DNA from: Paenibacillus phytohabitans
GTDB lineage: Bacteria; Bacillota; Bacilli; Paenibacillales; Paenibacillaceae
DNA: 64,000 bases
Assembly: GCF_013141775.1 (NCBI RefSeq)
Contig: NZ_WHOB01000097.1
Location: forward strand, 124,001-188,000
Direction of reading: 5' to 3'
Below the pieces are notes generated by a model, which saw nothing but the letters and a program-made list of their open reading frames with translations, was not told where the DNA came from and made no database searches. The position numbers and the translations under genes are program-made. Of the stretch, positions 1 through 9,252 are shown piece after piece (positions within the stretch are counted from its first letter, which is position 1; each line of letters begins with the position of its first letter).

Positions 1-54
1 GCTATGATCAAAGTGTCAGAAGGGACAAGCTACAAAAAACTACAGCAGTCATAA
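1..54 (+). CDS. possible C-terminal end of an upstream gene (partial)
   Basis: Reading from base 1 there is an open frame of 17 codons ending in TAA at 52-54, 34 bases before the tniQ start and on the same strand. The spacing fits an operon gene upstream of tniQ, where a tnsA-type endonuclease or another transposition gene could lie. The fragment is too short to identify and could be chance. Confidence 0.3.
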   Translation, partial: AMIKVSEGTSYKKLQQS

Positions 55-88
55 AATTCTGACAAAAGAATAGAGTAGGAGGGCTGGG

Positions 89-1683
89 ATGTCACTTAAG
101 TATTTGCCAGTTGCATTTCCGGATGAAAGCTTTATGAGTCTAGCCCTGCGTATGGTCAAAGCCAATGGTCATCAAACCCTGCAAACCCTAATTCATCAAG
201 GTAAGCATTACTTTGATTATCGAGGGACGATGAATTATTTCAAACCGGACAAACAGTGGCAGCAAAGAATAGTCGATTTGTTAAACGAAAACGGCTATGA
301 GGATTTAGAAGGGCGCATGTTAAATCAATTGACTCACTCCTCTTTGCTGGTAGTGCCCCTTCGTTTTACCAGCTACAGCAGCATTACTATCGAAAGCAAG
401 TCAAATACTGCCCACGTTGTTTAGAGGAGAAGGGGTATCATCGTTTAGCTTGGGATATTTGCTATGTAGGCGTTTGCCTCAAACATGAGGTGCAATTGAT
501 GGAAAGATGTCCTTGTTGTCAACGTGAAATTTCAATCGATAGTTTAATTGGAGGTGGTTGTAATTGTGGATGTAATTTTGCCAAGGTCATGAATACCATG
601 AAACCTGACTCGCGTATTGTAGCAGCGCAAAATGTCATTCAAAGACTCTTGATAGGAGAACTAAGGTTTGTTGATATTGAAGGCGCCGTTACGCTTACAG
701 CCAAGGAGTACTTTATCGGGCTACATTTGTTTATGAAGCTACTCGACCACGTGCCGCTCGCAAAGCTTTATCCTCCTGATGTTGATGTGAGTAAGGAGCG
801 TCTTCATTACAACTTGAAGGGAGGAAAGAGAAACGGGGATATGTTTTTGATATTGTCGACGATTGCACATGAGTTACTCACGAATCCATCTGTTCAGTTT
901 CAACATATTGTTGAGCAGATTGAACTTGAGAAAGTGGCTCATCGTTCACATTATTCAAGGAGAAGCAAACGAGAGCTTTTAGACCGCCTGATTGCAGATG
1001 AAAATTTTCATGTTCATCGTAAACTGTACTTTGACCTTCATAATCAAAGTAACGATGAGTATGTTCGCATGCTACCTCTTTTTAAGAATAAAGAGCGAAA
1101 GTACTGTTCCGTTCTATATGCTAGAAGGCACATTCTAAAATGTGATGATAGCCATATCGAAAACTTTCTAAAAATGGGTTGGCTAGAATGTACTGAACGA
1201 TGGTATGGAACGAAGAAAATTACACTCGTCGAGCGTGAGCAAGTTGAGAAACTGGCGGAAAAAAGGGCAAGGCTTATCACAACGGGAGAAGTGGCGTCAA
1301 GACTCGGTATCCACCTCAAAATGGTCGTGAAACTTACTCTAGCAGGTTTGATCCCCATGGAACATGGTCCTGAAAAAGATGGTTTCGGGCGGCGCGTATT
1401 TTTCCCCGAATCTGTCGATTCCTTAATTAACCAATTGAACGTCGTTTGTGAGTATGAGCCTGAACCAAATCAAGGATGGATTCCTTTAACCCAGCATGAG
1501 CTCCATCGGCAATACCATCATGCCAGCTTCAGTGATGTCGTCCAAGCGGTGTTATCTGGACCCATCCGATCAAGGAAGACGAGAGAGTCGATTAACATTT
1601 TTCAAGATGTCGTCATTTTACTTGGAGACCTTGATCGGTTTTACAATTTTAGAGGAAAACATAAAAAGAGAGGAGCAAAATAA
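89..1683 (+). pseudogene. tniQ: TniQ/TnsD-family target-selection protein, interrupted by a frameshift
   Basis: TnsD/TniQ proteins choose the insertion site of Tn7-like transposons and recruit TnsC. The N-terminal part (89 to about 367) has the family opening with a P-DESF-S segment. The frame then changes by -1 and continues to 1683. Joined, the two parts give about 530 residues, the length of a target-binding TnsD. The zinc-binding signature straddles the joint: CPRCL at about 410-424, then YHRLAW, VCLKHE, and CPCC just after 490. The last third has a helix-turn-helix-like segment (GEVASRLGI, about 1285-1311), probably for target DNA. One extra T in the run at 364-367 would restore a continuous frame, so this is a one-base deletion, a sequencing error, or possibly -1 slippage on TTTT. 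The start at 89 follows GTAGGAGGGCTGGG. Its stop abuts tnsB. As the element lies in comEC, comEC is the inferred target. Confidence 0.85.
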
Positions 1684-3644
1684 TGCAAGTGATTTCCCTT
1701 ATCAAAGGAACGCGGTTTTTAAAAGAGGGTGCTGTATTTGAAATTATGAAGGAGCAGCTACCTGGTGAGTTTATCATTAAGGACTTATCACAAAATAATG
1801 AAGTCCTAATGAATCAGAAAGATCTGATGGCGCTGTATGAAAAAGGAACTGTTACCTTTGAGGTAACAGGATCTTCAACAGACCTCACCCATCTTGGGAT
1901 TCGCGAAAATCGCGTGATCGACTTTTCGATGCTCTCTGAGACGCATAAGAACATTGCGCGAATACGCTATGATGCCATTAAGCCCTTATTGGACGTTCGG
2001 CGAAAACATCTGCAGCCCAAATTAGAAGAGCGTGTGTCCGAGCTGAAGTTACAAGGAGTAAAGATTACGCCCGTCACCCTTAGGCGATGGTTTAACATCT
2101 TTCAGGATAGCGGACAAGATATTACGTCGCTGGTTCCTGATACCTTAAACCGAGGAGTGGGTACTCGACTATCTTCGACGATAGAGGAGATTATTGATCA
2201 CTGTATCGAAACGGTGTATGCGAAGCGTGAAAAAATATCGGCAAAAGATATTCATGCCAAGGTCATGGTGGAAATTGAGAAGAAAAACCGCATTAGAGAT
2301 GTGGAAGATAGGCTTGAAATCCCATCGTACAACACCATTACAAGGCGTATTAAAGAGAAGGACCCTTACGAAATGATGGTGAAACGCGAAGGTGAAAAGC
2401 AGGCTTTTGATAAATTGGGGGCAGCAGCGGTTCTTCAAAGACCCAAACAGCCCTACGATGTTCTGGAAATTGACCATACAAAACTGGATTTATTTGTTGT
2501 CGATGACGAAACGGGGTTACCACTTGGGAGACCGTACCTTACCCAAGCGGTTGATAAAGCAACCGGCGCGATTGTAGGCATTTACGTTGCATTTCATGCG
2601 CCTTCCTACGTATCGGTCATGCAGTGCCTCCTTCACGCCATGTCACCTAAAACATACGTGAAAGAGCTCTATCCGGAAATTCAGGGTACTTGGGACATGT
2701 TTGGTGTTCCTAAAGTACTCCGGATGGATAACGGTAAAGAATTTCAAAGTCATTCGCTCAAAGATGCATGTGCACAGCTAGGGATCGTTCCTGATTATTG
2801 TCCTCCACGCAAGCCGTGGTACAAAGGTTCAGTGGAGCGAACGTTTAGAACCATTAATCAGCAGCTTCTGCACAAAACACCAGGAACAACCTTCTCTAAC
2901 GTTGTAGACAAGAAAGACTATAACCCACAAAAAAATGCGATTGTAGGATATTACGCCTTCCTTAAACTCCTACATCAGTGGATTATTGACCAATATCTAC
3001 TGCAGTTTCATCGTGGTACCAAAGGAGCTCCAAGTGAGTTGTGGAGGCAAGGAATCATCGATTGGGGGGCTCCACCTTTACTGAGTTCAATCCCAAACTG
3101 GAATATTATCTTGGGAAAGTTAAGAGAGGGGGCAACCATTCAGCGAATCGGCATTCAGTATAAGCACATGTCCTACACATCCGAGCAGCTTCAAGACCTA
3201 AAGCTAAGATTAATCAAGAAAGGAGAATCGGCGGTGAGATTTAAATATGACCCTTTGGATATGTCCAAAATACACGTGTATGATGAGGAACACAAACGGT
3301 ATCTGGAAGTGCCCAATACAAATCAGGATTACTCCAAAGGACTGACTGAATTCAGCCATGAATGTATCCTGAAGCAACTGCGACAATCCAAAAGTAACAT
3401 CAATATGTTGGCACTTGCACAGGCGAAAGAAAAATTCTTGGAGGATCTTGCCAAGCAAATGAAGCTGACAAAGGGACCTCGAGCTGCTGCCTTAACGCAG
3501 TTGTCTTCCGCTCAAGTAATTGAGAAAGAAGCAAAGAAAGGTGCGCAAAAAGAGTATAACCTTGCATTGCAAGAAAGTAAGGCTTTTAAAGCACTGGAAA
3601 ACGAGATGAATGGAGACTGGGAGGTCATTACCAATGAAAATTGA
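1683..3644 (+). CDS. tnsB: TnsB-like DDE transposase of a Tn7-like element
   Basis: TnsB binds repeats in the transposon ends and joins the 3' ends to the target. The protein has 653 residues. The N-terminus shows the TnsB/TniA pattern (gain of GTRFLKEGAVFEI and LYEKGT segments), followed by a helix-turn-helix region at about 100-180. The Mu/retroviral integrase-type core follows, with catalytic residues D264 (in EIDHTKLD), D349 (in RMDNGKEF) and E385 (in KGSVERTF), a DD35E spacing. The C-terminal 200 residues are basic and helical, the region that contacts TnsC in relatives. All three acidic residues are present, so the enzyme looks intact. The start overlaps the tniQ stop by one base, and the tnsC start lies inside its end, indicating translational coupling. 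No TnsA is visible, so whether this element cuts and pastes or forms cointegrates cannot be told from here. Confidence 0.93.
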   Translation: MQVISLIKGTRFLKEGAVFEIMKEQLPGEFIIKDLSQNNEVLMNQKDLMALYEKGTVTFEVTGSSTDLTHLGIRENRVIDFSMLSETHKNIARIRYDAIKPLLDVRRKHLQPKLEERVSELKLQGVKITPVTLRRWFNIFQDSGQDITSLVPDTLNRGVGTRLSSTIEEIIDHCIETVYAKREKISAKDIHAKVMVEIEKKNRIRDVEDRLEIPSYNTITRRIKEKDPYEMMVKREGEKQAFDKLGAAAVLQRPKQPYDVLEIDHTKLDLFVVDDETGLPLGRPYLTQAVDKATGAIVGIYVAFHAPSYVSVMQCLLHAMSPKTYVKELYPEIQGTWDMFGVPKVLRMDNGKEFQSHSLKDACAQLGIVPDYCPPRKPWYKGSVERTFRTINQQLLHKTPGTTFSNVVDKKDYNPQKNAIVGYYAFLKLLHQWIIDQYLLQFHRGTKGAPSELWRQGIIDWGAPPLLSSIPNWNIILGKLREGATIQRIGIQYKHMSYTSEQLQDLKLRLIKKGESAVRFKYDPLDMSKIHVYDEEHKRYLEVPNTNQDYSKGLTEFSHECILKQLRQSKSNINMLALAQAKEKFLEDLAKQMKLTKGPRAAALTQLSSAQVIEKEAKKGAQKEYNLALQESKAFKALENEMNGDWEVITNEN

Positions 3645-4557
3645 AAATTTGGAAAAGCTCAGATTTGTTGACAGTATCCGAGTGATTTATCCGCGATTCA
3701 AGGAAACGATGGATTTAATCGAAGAGGTGCATCAAACCTCGCTCTATTCACCTAACCCTGCTTCACTTCTTATTACAGGTGAAACAGGAAGCGGCAAAAC
3801 AACATTGTTTAAAACGTATATCGAGCAACATAGCAAAGTCTCGAGCAAAGTTGTTGAGGGGATCCAATGCTCAACCAAAAACATCCTTCACATTAGTATC
3901 CCGTATCCTGTTCGATATACCATTTTAACGGAGCGACTGCTCACCGAGTTGGGCGACCCGTATCCGAATAAGGGGACCGTGGCGCAAAAAGATAAGCGGC
4001 TTACGACCTTAATCAAGCAAAACCAGGTTCAACTTGTTATGCTAGATGAGTTTCAGCATTTTGTGGATCGGGACCGTAGGAAGGTTATGCTAGGAGTATC
4101 CGATTGGTTCAAGTCACTGATGAACGAGACCAACATCCCCTTCATTCTCTTTGGTCTTGATTCATCCAACGAAGTACTGGATGTGAATCCGCAACTCAGT
4201 CGTCGTGTTAATCGCAAAGAAATCACCCCTTTTGGATATGGTTCAAGTGGGGAAAAAAATGAATTTCAACGCCTCATGTTCGAAATTGATAAGCAAGTGG
4301 CAAAAGTATTCGAATCGACATCGGATTTGGCGGACGAAACCTGTTGCGAGCGGTTTATGTATGCCACAAACGGTGCGATGAATTCCATCATGTCGTTGGT
4401 TCGTCAAGGCGCAAAAAATGCGCTAGCTCGAGAGGCGGAGCGAATCGAATTAGTGGATCTGGCAAGGGCGTATGAGAAGGTCACTTATGTGAATCGTGGC
4501 AAGAGTTTAAACCCATTTGCCATTCACGATCCTTCCGCGCTTAGGCAAACCGTATAA
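3634..4557 (+). CDS. tnsC: TnsC/TniB-like AAA+ transposition regulator
   Basis: TnsC-type ATPases polymerise on target DNA and link the target selector to the transposase. The 307-residue protein carries Walker A GETGSGKT at 49-56 and Walker B LVMLDEFQHF with D138-E139. It fits the TnsC/TniB/AAA_22 family. The ATG at 3634 is chosen over the ATG at 3610 because a GGAGG lies 9 bases upstream. This start overlaps the end of tnsB by 11 bases. The gene is short compared with Tn7 TnsC (over 500 residues) and closer to the TniB-like forms. A hairpin follows directly, so the tniQ-tnsB-tnsC operon ends here. The order Q-B-C differs from the A-B-C-D order of Tn7. Confidence 0.92.
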   Translation: MKIENLEKLRFVDSIRVIYPRFKETMDLIEEVHQTSLYSPNPASLLITGETGSGKTTLFKTYIEQHSKVSSKVVEGIQCSTKNILHISIPYPVRYTILTERLLTELGDPYPNKGTVAQKDKRLTTLIKQNQVQLVMLDEFQHFVDRDRRKVMLGVSDWFKSLMNETNIPFILFGLDSSNEVLDVNPQLSRRVNRKEITPFGYGSSGEKNEFQRLMFEIDKQVAKVFESTSDLADETCCERFMYATNGAMNSIMSLVRQGAKNALAREAERIELVDLARAYEKVTYVNRGKSLNPFAIHDPSALRQTV

Positions 4558-4564
4558 ATTAACA

Positions 4565-4588
4565 AACCAAGCGTATTAGCGCTTGGTT
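4565..4588 (+). terminator. terminator hairpin after tnsC
   Basis: A perfect 9-bp inverted repeat (AACCAAGCG / CGCTTGGTT) with a 6-base loop starts 8 bases after the tnsC stop. The T-tract is weak. The next 270 bases to the promoter at 4864 show no convincing gene. Confidence 0.6.
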
Positions 4589-4863
4589 CTCTACATATGA
4601 AGTCTCGGCTCCGGTTTATATCAACATCTTTTTCACTCATGACTCATCCCCATAATGCTAACCCCACTTTTGCAAACCCTCATGCGTACCTCCTGATACA
4701 TCCCTCTCCTATCCGTTTATTCAGCCTCATTTCTAATTGAAATAAAAGGAAATAGATGCTGGTGACGTAGATTATATCAAAATGTAACTATGTTTCGATA
4801 TTTTTCGTTCTGGAACAGACAGGAGAGAATTTTCATTTCGATTTCGCCAGGATAGAAATCGGA

Positions 4864-4893
4864 TTGGATATTTCGCCCAATAAATTCTATAAT
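4864..4893 (+). promoter_or_regulatory. SigA-type promoter for the HExxH gene
   Basis: TTGGAT at 4864-4869 and TATAAT at 4888-4893 are separated by 18 bases. The start codon at 4931 follows, with a GGAGGGGGG ribosome site at about 4916-4924. Sequence match only. Confidence 0.5.
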
Positions 4894-4930
4894 AATCCTA
4901 AATAAGATTATACATGGAGGGGGGATTTTA

Positions 4931-5527
4931 ATGGGATTATTTGGGGATGAAATAAATGAACAGCTAATTAATGAAATTATTGAACATGAAAGCTTTAATG
5001 AACTTGTTGGATTTTTAAGAAATGAATTACATATTGGAGGTACAAGAGAGCAATATTCAATTACAACAGCGGATCATCAAATTGGTGCCGATAATTACAA
5101 AGTACAAGACACTTTTGGAGCGTTGTTATTTACACCCTCATATAGAGAAATAATAGGAATTGAATTATACGTAAAATCAATAGTCGAAAGATTAAATGCT
5201 GTTTTTTCTCATCGGATGCACAACCCTCATACCATGGAACTAATCGCTAGAATTTTTGTGTTCAATGCAATCGCGCATGAATATGTACATGTACAACAAT
5301 TCGAACAAGGAAGAATTACAGCAGAAATAATGGAAGTGCAAAACCAATTAAATTACGATCAAAGGGATATTGAAATAGAAGCGGCTAGAGTAGCTAAAGA
5401 ACTATTAATTCAATATACAGGTTTAGAAACTCAAAGAGTAAATCAAATACTAAGTGGGAACAGCGATAACGTTTCAGCGGCTGAACTTTCCGAATATTTA
5501 ATACAATGGGAAACTACGAACATTTAA
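4931..5527 (+). CDS. small HExxH protein, possible zinc metallopeptidase
   Basis: A 198-residue cytoplasmic protein without a signal peptide or membrane segment. Residues 116-120 read HEYVH, followed by QQ, the zinc-binding HExxH motif of metallopeptidases. A glutamate-rich helix at 146-155 (DIEIEAARVA) lies about 28 residues further and could give the third ligand, as in gluzincins. The family is not recognised. In DNA-transfer or conflict islands such small proteases can be toxins, ImmA-like repressor cleavers or maintenance proteins, but nothing here decides between them. It stands alone with its own promoter and a strong shared hairpin downstream. It lies just inside the transposition genes, the usual beginning of cargo. 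Confidence 0.75.
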   Translation: MGLFGDEINEQLINEIIEHESFNELVGFLRNELHIGGTREQYSITTADHQIGADNYKVQDTFGALLFTPSYREIIGIELYVKSIVERLNAVFSHRMHNPHTMELIARIFVFNAIAHEYVHVQQFEQGRITAEIMEVQNQLNYDQRDIEIEAARVAKELLIQYTGLETQRVNQILSGNSDNVSAAELSEYLIQWETTNI

Positions 5528-5560
5528 AAGATAAAGAAAATTCAAAGTCATTCTCTAATG

Positions 5561-5604
5561 AAAAAGACTCCAAACTCATTTAAATAATTGAGGTGGAGTC
5601 TTTT
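5561..5604. terminator. bidirectional terminator between convergent genes
   Basis: A long inverted repeat (arms AAAAGACTCCA and TGGAGTCTTTT, with an inner CTCA/TGAG pairing) is flanked by A and T runs. It sits between the HExxH gene (+) and the GNAT gene (-), so it can serve both strands. Confidence 0.75.
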
Positions 5605-5670
5605 CTTATGGGATTTTTAATTTGAATATAATTTGCTCTTTTCAAATGAATGAATCGTTACTAATGACTG

Positions 5671-6348
5671 TCATCGGCGTCCTTTTTTTCTTTGGTTGCT
5701 GAAGTATTTCTCTGCCTTATTACATTCATTCATTTGCTTGGAACGAAATATTTCATCGTGGTGATTAAATGAGAGTCCTAATTTTTTTTTAATATCATCC
5801 TTAATATAACGTACCTCACGTTTAATCACTTCATCATCTACACCGTAAATCTCACCTTTCCCGCTATAATTACCAAAAATCATTGCAATCTGTGTTTCTG
5901 AATGGCTCAATAGCTTAAATCCAAATTTTTTATAAAGTTCAACCTTATCTTTAAAGCATGTCAATACTATACTATCTGACTCTGATTTGAGTAATTCAAG
6001 CATTTCTGTGAGCACTTTTTTGTTGCGATACTGTTCAGCCACAACTGTACTACAAATAGAGACGTCTTTTGTATGTGAAGCATCGCAATTATAAAGTAAA
6101 TATCCAATGATCTCTTGTTCTACATTCTCTGCAATAATCAAATGAGTTTTTTCTACACCCGTACTTTCTAACCACTCGAGGTAATAGCGTGTTCTAGCAT
6201 GTTCAAGGGCACTTATATAGGGATAAAACGGAGAATCACTATTGACTACATACACTCCAATAAATTCGGCGTTACTACGTGCGAGTGTAAGAATATCCCT
6301 TTTTTGTTTTTCTGTTATTGATTCAATCTTTTTAAAACTATAAGACAA
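5671..6348 (-). CDS. GNAT-family N-acetyltransferase
   Basis: The 225-residue protein has a GNAT-like core at about 70-150: a beta strand (EQEIIGYLLYN), then the acetyl-CoA-binding region (STVVAEQYRNKKVLTEML), then a final strand with LYKKFGFKLLS. The pyrophosphate loop is degenerate (YRNKKV instead of Q/R-x-x-G-x-G/A), so binding could be altered. The C-terminal 70 residues are highly charged and not part of the standard domain. The start is TTG at 6348 behind GAGGAGG; no ATG is nearer to that site. The substrate cannot be predicted. The gene is transcribed against the HExxH gene and shares its terminator. Confidence 0.75.
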   Translation of the reverse strand: MSYSFKKIESITEKQKRDILTLARSNAEFIGVYVVNSDSPFYPYISALEHARTRYYLEWLESTGVEKTHLIIAENVEQEIIGYLLYNCDASHTKDVSICSTVVAEQYRNKKVLTEMLELLKSESDSIVLTCFKDKVELYKKFGFKLLSHSETQIAMIFGNYSGKGEIYGVDDEVIKREVRYIKDDIKKKLGLSFNHHDEIFRSKQMNECNKAEKYFSNQRKKGRR

Positions 6349-6479
6349 TGGAGTTCCTCCTCATTTAATGGTTCACTTAGTTGAATTGTAAATATTTTCA
6401 TCCCGATTAAACTATATCATTTTATATAGCTAAGTCTAATATGTAATAAAACATGGAGCCTTAAATAGGCTACAAAAAG

Positions 6480-6507
6480 AACCAGGTGCTAATGCACTTG
6501 GCTCTTC
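6480..6507. terminator. hairpin in the 6.35-7.0 kb gap
   Basis: Imperfect inverted repeat (GAACCAGGTGC / GCACTTGGCTC around TAAT). It resembles the hairpin that follows tnsC at 4565-4588 in both arms, so it may be a terminator relic of the same type. The gap 6349-6996 holds no gene I can support. Confidence 0.35.
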
Positions 6508-6818
6508 AACATTTCACTAAATAGTGTTCTTGCGGTGTGTTGTGTCTTCTGTCCAATGCATTACAACCCTAGAAGACTAGAATTGATGAGAAATTACTGT
6601 CTCAGTTCTGTTACTCGAATTCTGGCTGCCTTTTTTAAGGATATTCTGATAAAAAAGTGGATATATCGATGATGTATTCCCGAGGGGTAACGGGATATTG
6701 CCATGTAAGCTGCTATTGCGGAGTAGGTTACTATAACCCTCTTTCCGGCGTTTTCAGACTTCTTCTGGAACCATTCTCTAGGGAAATAGTAATCGGCGCA
6801 TTTGACATCCACAGTAAA

Positions 6819-6846
6819 GGCGAGTACTCCCCATATAGTACTCGCC
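6819..6846. repeat. 10-bp perfect inverted repeat in a gene-free stretch
   Basis: GGCGAGTACT and AGTACTCGCC flank an 8-base loop. No T-tract follows on either strand. The surrounding 6550-6960 sequence has mixed coding-like frames without a start site and looks decayed. Confidence 0.4.
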
Positions 6847-6996
6847 AATTTAACACATTTCTTCCCGCACTCGGGGTGTTAAGTTTTACGATGATTGTTT
6901 GGTTTTTGTCATCATACGTGCAGTCACCGGCAGCATCCTTTATGATTTAGAGCCATTGAAAACTTCGGTAAAACTTTAACGGAAGTAAGATGAAGT

Positions 6997-8427
6997 CTAC
7001 TCTAAAAGGAAATCATTCATAGCGAGATTGGCACTCCCATTAGCATCTAATTTCCCAAAATAAGCAAAATATAAAGTCTTAACCCCCTTAACATTAATGA
7101 CAATATCTTGTGGCTGCATATCTTTTGTGATGACAATCGATTTAATCAAATTTGCTTGGGGAATGGTTGAAGTCATTGAATGGATATCCGTGTCAATTTC
7201 GGGATTTTTACTATAGAAGTTTAAAACCCCATCATGCAGTGAAATCGTTTCATCAAAATTGCGACTCAAATTGAACTTCGCTGTGTTGTAGAGTCCCCCT
7301 AAACCATAATGAAAATCATAACAGTAATATTTATCAGGATCGTTATAATCACGGTCATACGATAAGCCCAGATCGAAGCGATTCACACGTCCAATTCCGT
7401 CAATGCCCGTTTTGATGTCTAACGTGGGATTAATGGTTAAATTCGGATACTTAGGAGCTGGTTTATCCATGGCTTTACCCGTCTTTAGGTCGATAAGAAA
7501 TTCATGTCCATTAATACTGACATTTGCCGGAGACGTGGTATGAACCAGAGATTTCGGGAGATTAAATGTAAACGTATCATTTCGAGATAATCCCGCGAAA
7601 GTGCGTATTGGAAAATCGGAACGAAATAGGCTTTCTTTACTTCCTTGAAAACTAGCGTTCCATTTATTTGGGATTTCGACCGCGCCCCAGGGTTCATACG
7701 CGCCTTCATCTTGTTTAAAGGTTGTTTTAGCCTGAATGGTGAAAACATAGGCTATATTACTGCTTGGACCATTCGTAAGTGAAAAGGATTGAGAAGCCGC
7801 TAATGGTTTCTCCGACTTCACCATTCTCACATTGGTTATCGTGACGGTGCTTTTTTCATTCGATTTCGTCATATTCGTTTTAAGGCTGTAATAAGGGATG
7901 CCTTTAATTGCAGGTAAGAAGATTTTCTTTGTTGTCGTCGTGATCGGAATGGTTTTGAACGTATCGGCGTTGTCTGAAGACTCCAGTTCGACACCAAGCG
8001 CATACTGAAGTCTGAACAGTTTAGCGTTCTTAGGATTATCAATTGTTATAATGTATACCGTTTTGTCCGGATAGTACCGGACTTCACCGGGATCAAAGTA
8101 ACTTATATTTGCGGATACATTAGAAGCATAACTCCCATCAGAAAGAATCGCCTTGTATCCAAATCCGATCCTGGAAGTAACGCCAGTGATTGAAAAGGCT
8201 AATTTTATTTTTTTTCCAACATAGGCTTCACCCAAAAAACGCAGTTTAGCATTGTACGTTTGAAACATGGTCGTCGTCCGGTCAATAAGCGTTAAATTCT
8301 CAAAATCATTTGGCGTTACCTTCACGCTCGCTGCCCTCACCGTAGTGGATGTTGCGAAGGCTAGGGAACAAGTCAACGCTAGAATGGATATGAAAAAAAT
8401 AATGTTCCTTATAAAATGTCTTGTCAT
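6997..8427 (-). CDS. secreted protein of unknown function
   Basis: A 476-residue protein with a clear Sec signal peptide: MTRH-R-N charged end, a hydrophobic stretch at about 9-25, and a likely cleavage after VRAA near residue 33. The mature part is rich in beta-strand-like, Thr/Asn/Ser-rich sequence with no cysteine-based or catalytic motif that I recognise. Near the C-terminus, a segment around KSIVITKDMQPQDIVINVKG is reminiscent of carbohydrate-binding or NPCBM-like modules, but only weakly. ATG at 8427 has GAGAGGA 8 bases upstream. Codon use is less AT-biased than neighbouring cargo, suggesting a separate origin. No downstream partner. It is an outlier among the intracellular cargo proteins. 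Confidence 0.8.
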   Translation of the reverse strand: MTRHFIRNIIFFISILALTCSLAFATSTTVRAASVKVTPNDFENLTLIDRTTTMFQTYNAKLRFLGEAYVGKKIKLAFSITGVTSRIGFGYKAILSDGSYASNVSANISYFDPGEVRYYPDKTVYIITIDNPKNAKLFRLQYALGVELESSDNADTFKTIPITTTTKKIFLPAIKGIPYYSLKTNMTKSNEKSTVTITNVRMVKSEKPLAASQSFSLTNGPSSNIAYVFTIQAKTTFKQDEGAYEPWGAVEIPNKWNASFQGSKESLFRSDFPIRTFAGLSRNDTFTFNLPKSLVHTTSPANVSINGHEFLIDLKTGKAMDKPAPKYPNLTINPTLDIKTGIDGIGRVNRFDLGLSYDRDYNDPDKYYCYDFHYGLGGLYNTAKFNLSRNFDETISLHDGVLNFYSKNPEIDTDIHSMTSTIPQANLIKSIVITKDMQPQDIVINVKGVKTLYFAYFGKLDANGSANLAMNDFLLE

Positions 8428-8766
8428 TTTGTCATTCCTCTCATTCCTTTTGTTCGCCCAAGGATTCTGTTAAAGAGCGCATGGGGACATATGTTGTTCA
8501 CGCCATACTGAGAAAATTAACCTCAATAGAGCTTGAACTTGCTACATAGGACAAATCTGAATCAAAACACCCCCCAATATACATTTCGCTGCACACGAAT
8601 TTTAGTTTTGTCCGTGTTCCTCTTCTTCTCCGCATCCTCATTTCCTAAATCAGGATATTTCAATCACTTCATATTATCTATAGGTGTGATTTTAAAGTCA
8701 ATACCATTTATAGAGTGTTAATAAGTGTTCACCACTCCGATAAGCTTGGGTTATGAGGTGGTGAAG

Positions 8767-9114
8767 ATGATGAGGCTTGTTGAGAAGCTGGGGAACAGAA
8801 TTCGGTTGATTCGAAAGGAGAAGGGACTAAGCCAAGAACAACTGGCAGAAGTTTCAGGTCTCCATACCAACTACATAGGAGCTATCGAGCGCGGAGAAAA
8901 GAATGTCACGGTGGAGAGCTTGGAGAAGGTCTCCTTGGGATTAGGCATTACGATGGACGAGTTATTTCGGTACATCGATCCGATGCTTCAAAAAGATGAG
9001 TTGACTACCCTTGTGGAGTTATTAAACGAACGATCTGAAAGCGACCGTAAAATGGCGCTCAGCCTTTTGAGCCAAGTCTTTCAATGGGAAGCGGAGAAAC
9101 ACAAAATGCCGTAG
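8767..9114 (+). CDS. XRE-family helix-turn-helix regulator
   Basis: A 115-residue DNA-binding protein with a Cro/CI-type helix-turn-helix at about residues 8-62 (LGNRIRLIRKEKGLSQEQLA, then SGLHTNYIGAIERGEKNVTVESLEK). A short acidic C-terminal tail may mediate dimerisation. The ATG at 8767 follows GAGGTGGTG; a GTG at 8725 in the same frame lacks a comparable site. Such short XRE proteins commonly control restriction or defence genes as C-proteins. The next gene on the same strand encodes a nuclease-like protein, which fits, but a strong terminator separates them, so any control would act in trans on a separate promoter. Confidence 0.88.
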   Translation: MMRLVEKLGNRIRLIRKEKGLSQEQLAEVSGLHTNYIGAIERGEKNVTVESLEKVSLGLGITMDELFRYIDPMLQKDELTTLVELLNERSESDRKMALSLLSQVFQWEAEKHKMP

Positions 9115-9137
9115 CGGATAAGCCGCTGCGGCATTTT
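9103..9137 (+). terminator. terminator overlapping the XRE stop codon
   Basis: Long inverted repeat AAAATGCCG-AGCGG / CCGCT-CGGCATTTT; the stop codon TAG (9112-9114) lies inside the left arm. It ends the XRE transcript before the nuclease-like gene. Confidence 0.75.
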
Positions 9138-9252
9138 AGTATATAACCAAACGGAGAACTTAATTTTTATAAGACAGAAATCATTGAACATCAGCAATCA
9201 ATCAATTTATATTAGGAATTAAAGAATAAATAGAGTAGGCAGGGGATGTATT

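Noticed and set aside
340..372. Programmed -1 frameshift in tniQ
   Set aside because: The TTTT run could slip, but there is no canonical X-XXY-YYZ heptamer or clear stimulatory structure. A lost T is the simpler reading; kept only as an alternative.
6657..6950. 97-codon + strand frame and 84-codon minus frame
   Set aside because: No ribosome site, no family signal, and both overlap a hairpin. Treated as decayed sequence.
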